Assembly (NCBI GenBank): GCA_003249275.1
Contig: QKJO01000082.1
Coordinates: forward strand, 1-11,194
Length of the DNA: 11,194 bases
Direction of reading: 5' to 3'
DNA from: Spirochaetaceae bacterium
GTDB taxonomy: Bacteria > Spirochaetota > Spirochaetia > Spirochaetales_E > Spirochaetaceae_B
Made by a program: the position numbers and the translations under genes. This document shows positions 1 to 6,036 of the stretch, in pieces. Numbering within the stretch: the stretch's first letter is position 1; the number at the start of each line of letters is the position of its first letter. Under the pieces are notes generated by a model. The model searched no databases. It had not been told where the DNA came from and worked only from the letters and a program-made list of their open reading frames with translations.

Positions 1-10
1 TAAAAAAAGA

Positions 11-45
11 AGCTCCCGAGGGAAAGGAGGAAAACCCCGGGAGCT
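11..45 (-). terminator. Intrinsic terminator pointing left
   Basis: Perfect 8-bp inverted repeat, AGCTCCCG (11-18) and CGGGAGCT (38-45), with a 19-nt loop. On the + strand the left arm is preceded by a run of seven A (2-8). Read on the - strand this is a GC-rich hairpin followed within two bases by seven U, the classic Rho-independent arrangement. In the + direction the hairpin is followed by GATCAAAAAA, so it would not work that way. No - strand gene is visible between here and 3170, so what it terminates is unclear. Confidence 0.7.
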
Positions 46-144
46 GATCAAAAAAACAGAACGGTTATACCTTCAATACAACCTGCCCGAACCCGGGTTA
101 CAGTTTTTTAATTTTTTTTATATATCCTGAAGAATCATCCATCC
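46..144. other. AT-rich non-coding stretch with a small hairpin and T-tract
   Basis: No convincing gene. It contains CCCG-AACC-CGGG (86-97) followed after six bases by T6 (104-109) and then T8 (112-119). This could be a weak + strand terminator for a gene left of the window, since the stem is only 4 bp. TTCAATACAA (72-81) also occurs in the leader of the RNA-binding-protein gene near 5879. Confidence 0.35.
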
Positions 145-173
145 TTGCCCAATCCACGGCCTTAAGGTATGTT
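145..173 (+). promoter_or_regulatory. Candidate sigma-70 promoter for the transporter operon
   Basis: TTGCCC (145-150) and TATGTT (168-173) each match the consensus at 4 of 6 positions and are separated by 17 bp. An AT-rich tract lies upstream. Transcription would start near 180, giving a leader of about 20 nt before the ATG at 200 and placing the GTG at 176 upstream of the transcript. Seen by eye only; not a strong match. Confidence 0.4.
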
Positions 174-185
174 GTGTGAATCGGC

Positions 186-192
186 AAGGGGG
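186..192 (+). promoter_or_regulatory. Ribosome binding site deciding the transporter start
   Basis: AAGGGGG lies 7 nt before the ATG at 200. The longer reading frame could begin at GTG 176, but that codon has no Shine-Dalgarno sequence and adds eight polar residues before the first membrane helix. ATG 200 is therefore preferred. Confidence 0.65.
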
Positions 193-199
193 AAATGAA

Positions 200-1075
200 A
201 TGGTCCTGTTCATAATGATGCTGGGCATGATTGCCGCGAGTTCTGCGGTCATCTTTGTCAAACTGGGAACCCTGGACCCTTTTATTCTGGCATCCTACAG
301 ACTGCTGCTTGCATCACTCATTCTCTTTCCCTTTTTCCTGAGGGATGTACGGAAAAACAGCGAACCCTTCCATATCCGTCAGCTGGCGCCCTCCATCCTT
401 CCCGGCCTCTTCCTGGCTTTGCATTTTGTCTTCTGGATCAAAGGTGCACGGCTTGTGCCGGGCGCCCATGCCTCCCTGATCACAACCATGAGCGTCGTCT
501 TTATGCCCTTTCTTATGCACTTTATGATTAGAGAGCATCTTACGAAGAGTGAACTCCTGGGCAGTGCCCTGGCCATCGGAGGATCCTTTTTTCTCGGTCT
601 GAAAGACAGCCGCTATGCCATCGAATACCTGACGGGCGATCTTCTGTGCTTTATAAGTATGCTCCTGGTCACCCTTTACCTCGCCTTTGCCAGACTCAAC
701 AGGAAGACCACAAGGTTCTGGTTCTATATGGTCCCCCTCTATATCACGGGAGGGCTCATCTGCCTTATCTTCGGCCTTATTTCCGGTGCCGGACTCAAAC
801 CGGAGACCGGCAATGACTGGATCGCCATTGCCGGTCTGACTCTGATCTGTACGGTGGGCGGTCACTCTATCAACAATTACGGTATGAGGAAACTGAGAGG
901 ACAGGTCGTATCGCTATTGAATCTGACCCAGATTCTCTATTCCACCTTACTGGCCTTTCTTATCTTTGGAGAGGTTCCGCCGGGATATTTCTATCCAGCC
1001 GCCCTTCTGATTTTAACCGGTCCTCTGGTCGTCATCCTTATGAAGCAGCCCGTACTGAAACAGGGGAGTTCCTGA
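200..1075 (+). CDS. EamA-family (DMT superfamily) transporter
   Basis: A polytopic inner-membrane protein of 291 aa from the preferred ATG, the usual size for the drug/metabolite transporter superfamily. About ten hydrophobic helices fall into two EamA-like repeats, roughly residues 1-135 and 145-285. Family-typical stretches include the early SSAVIFVKLG-type segment, FWIKGARLVPGAHASLI in the first repeat, and NLTQILYSTLLAFLIFGEVPP in the second, where a conserved Glu follows the ninth helix. Members export amino acids, sugars or other small metabolites by proton exchange; sequence alone does not give the substrate. The stop is 5 nt before the next start, so it is probably co-transcribed with an acyltransferase-like gene and a zinc-ribbon membrane protein. 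It may move a substrate or product of that pair. The family call is firm; the role is inference. Confidence 0.9.
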   Translation: MVLFIMMLGMIAASSAVIFVKLGTLDPFILASYRLLLASLILFPFFLRDVRKNSEPFHIRQLAPSILPGLFLALHFVFWIKGARLVPGAHASLITTMSVVFMPFLMHFMIREHLTKSELLGSALAIGGSFFLGLKDSRYAIEYLTGDLLCFISMLLVTLYLAFARLNRKTTRFWFYMVPLYITGGLICLIFGLISGAGLKPETGNDWIAIAGLTLICTVGGHSINNYGMRKLRGQVVSLLNLTQILYSTLLAFLIFGEVPPGYFYPAALLILTGPLVVILMKQPVLKQGSS

Positions 1076-1080
1076 ACGAT

Positions 1081-2403
1081 ATGAATGCTGTTTTCTGGAA
1101 AAAGATCAACCGCCGCAGTCACCATGATAAAAACTGGTACAAACTGGACAATGCGGGGAAGATCTATCCGGCTCTTCTCAGCCGGAGGATCAGCAGTCTT
1201 TTCCGGATCAGCCTGAACCTCAAGGAACCGGTATCCCATCCTCTTCTCTGTAAGGCGGTGGAGCGGACAATGCCCCGGTTCCCCTATTTCCAGGTCAGCC
1301 TCCGGCCCGGATTTTTCTGGTATTTTCTGGAGACCAATCCCAGGATTCCTCCGGTTGAGGGAGACTCCCTCTATCCCTGTATGGGATTTCCCCTTAAAAA
1401 AAGAGGGATGTTCCTCTTCAGAATCCGTATTTACAAGAACAGAATCGCTCTGGAATGCTCCCATATCCTGACCGACGGAAACGGTGCTCTCACTTTTTTA
1501 AAGACCCTCACCGCCGAATACCTGCGTCTCAAGGGGATCGAGATTGATCCGGGCGGTGATGCGGGCATTCTCAACATTGACGAGAAAGCGGATCCCGAAG
1601 AGTTCATGGATGCCTTTCACAGCCATTTCAATAAAAAGCTTCCCGCTCCGGCCCGCAGCGCCAGAGCCTTTCATCTGAAACTTCCTCTGATTCCGCCGGG
1701 AAGATATTATGTCATGACGGGAATCAGCTCCGTCGACGAAGTCAAGAAAAAAGCCGGTGAGTACAATGTCAGCCTGAGCGAGTTCCTCATCGCCCAGCTC
1801 ATAGACAGTATTCAGGAGTTCATGAACAGTGATATGAACAGAAGCCGAAGCAAAAAACCCATACGGATGAATGTTCCCGTCAACCTGAGGTCTCTGTATC
1901 CAAGCCGGTCGATGCGGAATTTCTTCCTCTCCGTGGAGCCATGGATCGACCCGCGCCTTGGACTGTACACGTTTGAAGAGATCTGCGCCAAGGTTCACCA
2001 CTACATGAGGTATGAAGTGGACAGGAAATTTCTGAATCAGCAGATCACAAGGAATATGAAGGGAGAACTCAACATCATCAACAGGCTCTTTCCCCTTCAT
2101 TTCAAGAACATCATCATGCCTTCCATCTACAGGATTCTGGGAGAAAACAACTATACCAGCGGATTCAGCAACCTGGGGATTGTCACACTCCCCGAATCCA
2201 TGGCACCTCATGTGGAGAGTTTTGACTTCTATCCTCCCCCCAGTACGGGCAACAGGATCAAATCCACCGCCCTGAGCTACAATGGAGAATTGAGGGTTTC
2301 CTTTGGAAGTCTTCTGAATGAAACGGAACTGGAAAGGCTCTTTTTTACAGGACTGCGTAAAAAAGGAATACGTGTAAGAATAGAAAGCAATCGGTTCTAT
2401 TGA
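1081..2403 (+). CDS. Condensation-domain-like / alcohol acetyltransferase-like acyltransferase
   Basis: A 440-aa soluble protein of the chloramphenicol-acetyltransferase/condensation superfamily. It shows the catalytic HxxxDG motif as H128-I-L-T-D132-G133; His is the general base in this fold. Supporting landmarks are PVNLR (266-270) followed by PSRSMRNFF, and SNLG (363-366) in the position of the structural motif near the C-terminus. The layout resembles stand-alone alcohol acetyltransferase-like (AATase) proteins and polyketide-associated acyltransferases rather than NRPS modules: no adenylation or carrier domain is present. It probably transfers an acyl group from CoA or a carrier to a hydroxyl or amine; donor and acceptor are unknown. 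AGGGGAG (1062-1068) lies 12 nt before the ATG, a longish spacing. It follows the transporter by 5 nt and precedes the zinc-ribbon gene by 25 nt, so the three look like one transcript. The superfamily call is good; the substrate is unknown. Confidence 0.82.
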   Translation: MNAVFWKKINRRSHHDKNWYKLDNAGKIYPALLSRRISSLFRISLNLKEPVSHPLLCKAVERTMPRFPYFQVSLRPGFFWYFLETNPRIPPVEGDSLYPCMGFPLKKRGMFLFRIRIYKNRIALECSHILTDGNGALTFLKTLTAEYLRLKGIEIDPGGDAGILNIDEKADPEEFMDAFHSHFNKKLPAPARSARAFHLKLPLIPPGRYYVMTGISSVDEVKKKAGEYNVSLSEFLIAQLIDSIQEFMNSDMNRSRSKKPIRMNVPVNLRSLYPSRSMRNFFLSVEPWIDPRLGLYTFEEICAKVHHYMRYEVDRKFLNQQITRNMKGELNIINRLFPLHFKNIIMPSIYRILGENNYTSGFSNLGIVTLPESMAPHVESFDFYPPPSTGNRIKSTALSYNGELRVSFGSLLNETELERLFFTGLRKKGIRVRIESNRFY

Positions 2404-2428
2404 CAACAATAGATTCAGGAGGTAACGA

Positions 2429-3145
2429 ATGTCCTACTGCTCAAGATGCGGTGTCGAAGTTCATGATTCGGCTGAAAACTGTCCTCTCTGTCATGCTCCC
2501 ATACAGAAATTCCCGGAAGATCCGGCTCCCGGAAGATCCTTCCCCGCCGATGAGCTGGCTTCCCCCGGACCTCCCAGGATGAACAGAAAGGAGCGCCTCC
2601 GTCTGGCCTCCGTACTGACCGCCTTCGGTATGATGATTCCGGTTCTCATCACCATGGCTGTAGACCTTACCCTCAACTCGTCACTGACCTGGTCGGTCTA
2701 CCCTATTATTATCCTGACGGTCTGCCTCCTCATCGTCCTGACGACTCTCTACTTTGCCCGGAAACCGGAAGCCCTTATCTGGACGAACTTCCTGATCATT
2801 TCACTGCTCCTTCTGTCACTCAAAAGATTTACCGGTTTTCCCCTTATCGCCGTGAACCTGGGAATACCCATTACCCTGTTTGCAGGATTGTGCAGTCAGT
2901 TTGCCGTTACCGTTTCCACACGGGCCAAAAAAAAAGGCGCCAATGTGGCTGCCTTTATCCTGATTGCATCAGGCGCATTCTGCATCATGACCGATCTTCT
3001 GCTCAGTTACAAACTTACAGGAAGACCGGGTCCCGGATGGTCTCTGATCGTCCTGGCGGCGACCCAGCCGGTCTCCATGATTCTTCTCTATCTCCACTAC
3101 AGAAAAGTGAAAGATTCAAAACTGAAAAAGTACTTTCATATCTGA
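2429..3145 (+). CDS. Zinc-ribbon membrane protein, six predicted TM helices (DUF6320-like)
   Basis: A 238-aa protein with an N-terminal zinc ribbon, C4-x2-C7 and C18-x2-C21, a proline-rich linker (about 30-50), then six hydrophobic segments near residues 58-80, 86-110, 116-132, 136-160, 170-190 and 201-222. The C-terminus is basic. The start is well supported by AGGAGGT (2417-2423), 5 nt before the ATG. From memory this resembles DUF6320 proteins, which are often encoded next to alcohol-acetyltransferase-like proteins; that link was not checked by search. Its place directly after the acyltransferase fits a membrane partner or anchor. An alternative is an unrelated zinc-ribbon membrane protein. 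No catalytic residues are apparent. It is the last gene of the + strand operon and faces the convergent coiled-coil gene 24 bp away. Confidence 0.75.
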   Translation: MSYCSRCGVEVHDSAENCPLCHAPIQKFPEDPAPGRSFPADELASPGPPRMNRKERLRLASVLTAFGMMIPVLITMAVDLTLNSSLTWSVYPIIILTVCLLIVLTTLYFARKPEALIWTNFLIISLLLLSLKRFTGFPLIAVNLGIPITLFAGLCSQFAVTVSTRAKKKGANVAAFILIASGAFCIMTDLLLSYKLTGRPGPGWSLIVLAATQPVSMILLYLHYRKVKDSKLKKYFHI

Positions 3146-3169
3146 CCGGAGATCCCGGGAACTGACCGG

Positions 3170-4333
3170 TTATTCCCCGGCCTCAACGGGATCGCTGTCT
3201 GCCGGTTGATCCAGGGGGACTCCCGCAAATTTTTTCTTTTTTTCTATCTCTTTGAGACCGTTGGCGATCTCTTTCCTGAGAACCTTGATTTCCTGCCGTC
3301 TTGCAAGGATTTCCTCCTCAAGAGTCTCTATCTTCTGAGTCATGTATTCCTGATCCCGTGACAGTTTTTCAATGTCTTTCCTGGCCTCATACTTGTCGAT
3401 GTCCAGATTGATCTGAATAGCCTTTTCCGTGAGTCTGTCGATCTCTCCCACTGCTTTTAAAACTTCCGGAACATCTTTCAGAGATTCAGGCACACTTCCG
3501 GTAACCGATTCTCCCCACTTCTGAAGAGCATCCATCAGTCTGGCCGTCTCTAATTCCTGCTCTTTTTCGAGGAATTCCTTTCTTTTCTTCGGTCCCCGGC
3601 CTCCGCACAGTTCCTTGAGACGATCCTTGTACCGGTGCTTCAGCTCCTCGGCTTTCTCCTCTTCCCGGACAGCCGTCTGCCACTCCTTGTCGGCCTTGAA
3701 CCAGGGAGCGAGAAGTTCCGCTTCTCTGCTTCCCTCGCCGTCCCGTCCTGCACCCAGCTGAAGGGCTTCGGCAAAACATTTCTGGTAGAGTTTGGTCTGG
3801 GAATTCTCCAGAGTCTTCTTCTTACCCTTCAGGACGGACAGTCTGCTTTTCACAAACAGACTCTTAAAGAGATTCTTGTCACTGGAACGTGATTCGGTCT
3901 GATACAGTTCACTGTCGTTATCCCGGATCTTCTCTATGCTCTTCAGCAGCGGCTCATACGCCTTCTTCCAGGGAACATCAAGATTCCGGGAGTTGGCAAG
4001 GTGAAACAGTTCCTCACCCAGAGTCTCCTGCAGCATAAGAACATGATCCTGAGCCGTTTTCCGCCTGTTCCTGAGATCTTCATCACGGCTCTTCAGACCG
4101 ACCAGCTCCACCTCTATCTCGGATATTTCATCGATCTGATTCCGGATCAGCGAGATACGGCTGTTGATTTCCAGAGCCGCATTTCTGTACTCCTGCATCA
4201 GACCTTCATCGGTTTCCTCATTTCCGTCATCCAGGAGGAACTGTCCAAGATCCCGGCAGACAGCTTCCCTCTCCGCCAGATTCTGACTCACTTCATTCTG
4301 AAGTTCTTCGATTTTCGTTTCAATGTCTGACAT
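3170..4333 (-). CDS. Coiled-coil protein of unknown function
   Basis: A 387-aa highly charged, Glu/Lys-rich, largely helical protein. No signal peptide or membrane helix is visible, so it is probably cytoplasmic. Heptad-like stretches run through about 1-25, 45-110, 220-265 and most clearly 295-367. They are separated by a middle segment (115-215) with aromatic and Cys residues, and the tail is acidic and proline-containing. I do not recognise a family; SMC-like resemblance is limited to coiled-coil composition and there is no ATPase motif. GGAGGAG (complement of 4338-4344) supports the ATG at 4333. It lies 115 bp downstream of the OmpA-like gene on the same strand with no terminator between, so the two are likely co-transcribed. 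The gene is real, judging from the good ribosome site and its length; the function is unknown. Confidence 0.75.
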   Translation of the reverse strand: MSDIETKIEELQNEVSQNLAEREAVCRDLGQFLLDDGNEETDEGLMQEYRNAALEINSRISLIRNQIDEISEIEVELVGLKSRDEDLRNRRKTAQDHVLMLQETLGEELFHLANSRNLDVPWKKAYEPLLKSIEKIRDNDSELYQTESRSSDKNLFKSLFVKSRLSVLKGKKKTLENSQTKLYQKCFAEALQLGAGRDGEGSREAELLAPWFKADKEWQTAVREEEKAEELKHRYKDRLKELCGGRGPKKRKEFLEKEQELETARLMDALQKWGESVTGSVPESLKDVPEVLKAVGEIDRLTEKAIQINLDIDKYEARKDIEKLSRDQEYMTQKIETLEEEILARRQEIKVLRKEIANGLKEIEKKKKFAGVPLDQPADSDPVEAGE

Positions 4334-4448
4334 ATCACTCCTCCCGGAAACAAACCGGATCCGATATCAGTCCCGGTGCCTATCTTCATTCGAGTCCGGC
4401 CTCCTGCCGATCCAGGTCCGCACTCCTTCTAAAATAAGAATTTCCCCG

Positions 4449-5666
4449 TCAATTATCAAGAATAGTAATTTCAACACGCCTGTTTTTTTTCCGGCCCTCT
4501 TCCACCGCATTGTCCCCGATCGGTTCGGAGGATCCCTTTCCCTGGACGATCATCCGGGAACTTTCCCGGACGCCCTGTCTCAGCAGGAATGAAGCGACTG
4601 CGGCAGCCCTGTCTTCCGAAAGTCCTTTGCCCTTGTCGGCAGAATTTCCGACCTCCGCCGTATGACCTGTAATAAGGAGATCATGTTCGGGGAACTTTAA
4701 CAGAAGATCTTTGATCCGGAACAGTTTATCTTCTTCTCCCGGAAGGAATTCCGAAGAATCAGGCTTGAAGTGGATATCCTCGAGGGTCAGAACGATGCCT
4801 TTGTCGCTCATAGAGACGGAAACATCGTCCATACCGGTCACCGCATCCTCCAGAAGATTGAGTACATCATCCTTTTTCCACTGATCCGCCTCGGTGACGC
4901 GCCCTTCCGCGGTTCCCTTGAAAGTATAGTATATCCCCGAACTCAAACTGTAACGGATTGTAAAGGATTCCCTGACCGCTGCAGGAATGCCCGCCTCCCT
5001 GTCCCACAGGTACTTCTGCCTGAAGTCTCCGCTCACTTCCACGGGCAGACCGGAAGAACCCCCGTCCAGTGCTCCGGGGGGAAGAGACAACGGGTCGATG
5101 CCCATGAGATAGTGGTAGTTGATCTGAATCACATCCACTTTCTTTCCTTCAAAAGTCTCCTCACCCTCATAGGTATAGAAGACTCTGAAAGGTATATGCA
5201 GACGGTAATCCACACCGAAAAAAGGCAGCAGATCATGGACCTCTTCGGCCATGGCCGACCAGGATGAACCGGACGGTACATCACCTTCGGGAAAAGAGGG
5301 GACATTTCTGACCGACGGAAGGTATTCATCGGGGGGGATGGATCCGTAGAGACCCCGGTTGCTTCTGTAAAACTCCCTTACCTCCTGACTGTTGTAGATA
5401 TAAAGACCCGTATCCAGAGACTTTTCCGATATGCTGTACTGGACATTCAGATCCGCACCTTCACCGTCCGATTCAATCACCCGGACTCCTATTCTGTTCA
5501 GTATGGAGGACTGTCCCAGGAGGGTTTCATTCTCCCAGACTCCTTCGGTCACCTCGGAAATAATCCTGTACTCCGTGCCGTCGTTCTGAGAATAGATAAA
5601 TTCCCTTCCCCAGAGGGAAAGAGACAGACAGAATAAGAGAAAACCAGAGATTATTTTTAACCGCAC
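4449..5666 (-). CDS. OmpA-like envelope protein with altered peptidoglycan site
   Basis: A 405-aa exported protein. Residues 1-20 form a signal peptide (basic MRLK, hydrophobic core, SLWG before the likely cut). It is not a convincing lipoprotein, because the only nearby Cys follows Phe. Residues 25-260 form a beta-rich domain I do not recognise. Residues 290-405 are an OmpA C-terminal (OmpA/MotB) domain with GHT (334-336), LSEDRAAAV (349-357) and NRRVEI (395-400). The family binds peptidoglycan through an Asp right after GHT and an Arg in the RA motif. Here Arg353 is kept but the Asp is Ala337, and there is one extra residue between the two positions. The start is GTG, supported by GGAGGAG (complement of 5674-5680), 7 nt away. 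Overall layout resembles treponemal OmpA-like proteins such as TP0624, by recollection. It probably acts in the periplasm or at the outer membrane. A coiled-coil protein is encoded downstream. Confidence 0.85.
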   Translation of the reverse strand: MRLKIISGFLLFCLSLSLWGREFIYSQNDGTEYRIISEVTEGVWENETLLGQSSILNRIGVRVIESDGEGADLNVQYSISEKSLDTGLYIYNSQEVREFYRSNRGLYGSIPPDEYLPSVRNVPSFPEGDVPSGSSWSAMAEEVHDLLPFFGVDYRLHIPFRVFYTYEGEETFEGKKVDVIQINYHYLMGIDPLSLPPGALDGGSSGLPVEVSGDFRQKYLWDREAGIPAAVRESFTIRYSLSSGIYYTFKGTAEGRVTEADQWKKDDVLNLLEDAVTGMDDVSVSMSDKGIVLTLEDIHFKPDSSEFLPGEEDKLFRIKDLLLKFPEHDLLITGHTAEVGNSADKGKGLSEDRAAAVASFLLRQGVRESSRMIVQGKGSSEPIGDNAVEEGRKKNRRVEITILDN

Positions 5667-5673
5667 TTAATTA

Positions 5674-5680
5674 CTCCTCC
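5674..5680 (-). promoter_or_regulatory. Ribosome binding site fixing a GTG start
   Basis: GGAGGAG on the - strand lies 7 nt before the GTG at 5666-5664 and matches the anti-Shine-Dalgarno sequence well. The GTG is followed directly by a complete signal peptide, so it is the likely start of the OmpA-like protein. Confidence 0.75.
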
Positions 5681-5715
5681 AGGGCCGATTTACTCCCCTG
5701 GCAACGCTCCGCCAA

Positions 5716-5735
5716 CGGTCCGGCTGCCCGGACTG
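5716..5735 (-). other. Hairpin in the predicted ompA leader
   Basis: GTCCGG (5718-5723), loop CTGC, CCGGAC (5728-5733), extended by one wobble and one C-G pair. No U-tract follows on either strand, so it is probably a leader structure or a protein site rather than a terminator. Confidence 0.4.
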
Positions 5736-5749
5736 ACTGAACCTTCATG

Positions 5750-5777
5750 TTGACAAATAAAGTTTCACTATTATATT
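5750..5777 (+). promoter_or_regulatory. Candidate promoter for the RNA-binding-protein gene
   Basis: A perfect -35 TTGACA (5750-5755) is followed after 16 bp by TATATT (5772-5777, 5 of 6). The start point would be near 5784, giving a leader of about 250 nt before ATG 6037. It is one of the two best sigma-70 matches in the window. Confidence 0.6.
5770..5775 (-). promoter_or_regulatory. Possible -10 box for ompA
   Basis: A perfect TATAAT on the - strand, overlapping the + strand -10. No good -35 is found 16-18 bp upstream (GAATTT at the expected place) and there is no extended -10, so this may be no more than the complement of an AT-rich promoter. Confidence 0.25.
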
Positions 5778-5877
5778 GTAATTATTATTCAGAAATTCGG
5801 AAAATGAATAGTATTTTTCCGGAGAACGATTGATCCATTGATGAAATTCCGATCAGAGATCTTCCCTGACATCAGAC

Positions 5878-5898
5878 TTTCAATACAATTTCAATACA
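5878..5898 (+). repeat. Tandem 11-bp direct repeat
   Basis: TTTCAATACAA (5878-5888) is followed at once by TTTCAATACAG (5889-5899), identical over ten bases. The 11-bp period is about one helical turn, so both copies would face the same side of the DNA, as paired protein sites often do. A third copy matching 10 of 11 bases lies at 71-81. Function unknown. Confidence 0.55.
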
Positions 5899-5909
5899 GT
5901 CTTCCGGTT

Positions 5910-5934
5910 TTGAAAAGTACGCCGGTCTTTTCAA
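5910..5934 (+). other. 8-bp inverted repeat in the leader
   Basis: TTGAAAAG (5910-5917) and CTTTTCAA (5927-5934) are perfect complements around a 9-nt loop. It lies ten bases before a terminator-like hairpin. Part of its right arm (CTTTTC) could instead pair with GAAAG (5946-5950) inside that terminator stem. Confidence 0.45.
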
Positions 5935-5943
5935 CTCGCTGTT

Positions 5944-5966
5944 CAGAAAGGATTTCTGTTTTTTTT
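5944..5966 (+). terminator. Terminator-like hairpin inside the leader (possible attenuator)
   Basis: CAGAAA (5944-5949), loop GGA, TTTCTG (5953-5958), followed directly by eight T (5959-5966). This has the layout of an intrinsic terminator, though the 6-bp stem is AT-rich and weak. It lies between the candidate promoter (5750-5777) and the start codon (6037), so it would control entry into the RNA-binding-protein gene rather than end an upstream gene: the gene to the left is divergent. Confidence 0.45.
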
Positions 5967-6036
5967 AGGTCATCCCCCACCCTGCAGCTGCCGGGCAACA
6001 GGAGATGACACTCATTTTTTACAGGAGACATCAGTC

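Larger units (their letters stand above)
5667..6036. other. 370-bp divergent intergenic region with structured leaders
   Basis: No gene is apparent. From left to right it holds the ompA-side ribosome site; a GC-rich hairpin 5716-5735 (GTCCGG-CTGC-CCGGAC core) that would lie in the ompA 5' leader; overlapping promoter elements at 5750-5777; a tandem 11-bp repeat at 5878-5898; an 8-bp inverted repeat at 5910-5934; a terminator-like hairpin with a T8 tract at 5944-5966; and the ribosome site AGGAG (6023-6027) of the RNA-binding-protein gene. The features after about 5784 would all be in the long 5' leader of that gene if the promoter call is right. Confidence 0.6.

Noticed and set aside
86..99. 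tRNA T-arm-like GGGTTCGGG on the - strand
   Set aside because: No acceptor, D or anticodon arms can be built around it; a simple palindrome explains it.
176..199. GTG at 176 as transporter start
   Set aside because: No ribosome site; it lies upstream of the likely transcription start; ATG 200 has AAGGGGG at 7 nt.
314..865. Open frame of 183 codons on the - strand
   Set aside because: Opposite the transporter gene; the product is polar and unlike any family, and no ribosome site is evident.
991..1464. Open frame of 157 codons on the - strand across the transporter/acyltransferase junction
   Set aside because: Overlaps two well-supported + strand genes in antisense; no motif.
1498..2409. Long open frame (303 codons) on the - strand
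   Set aside because: It lies entirely opposite the acyltransferase gene, which has HxxxDG, PVNLR and SNLG motifs. The translation is low-complexity in character with no family features; it is a codon-usage shadow.
3154..3180. Hairpin GGGAA...TTCCC between two convergent genes
   Set aside because: Only a 5-bp stem with a bulged extension, overlapping the coiled-coil gene stop codon, and no T-tract on either side; too weak to call a terminator.
4334..4448. A possible small gene or terminator between the OmpA-like and coiled-coil genes
   Set aside because: The only in-frame ATG stretch lacks a ribosome site and runs into the coiled-coil gene; no stem with a U-tract was found.
4770..5267. Open frame of 165 codons on the + strand
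   Set aside because: Antisense to the OmpA-like gene, which has a signal peptide and a recognisable C-terminal domain.
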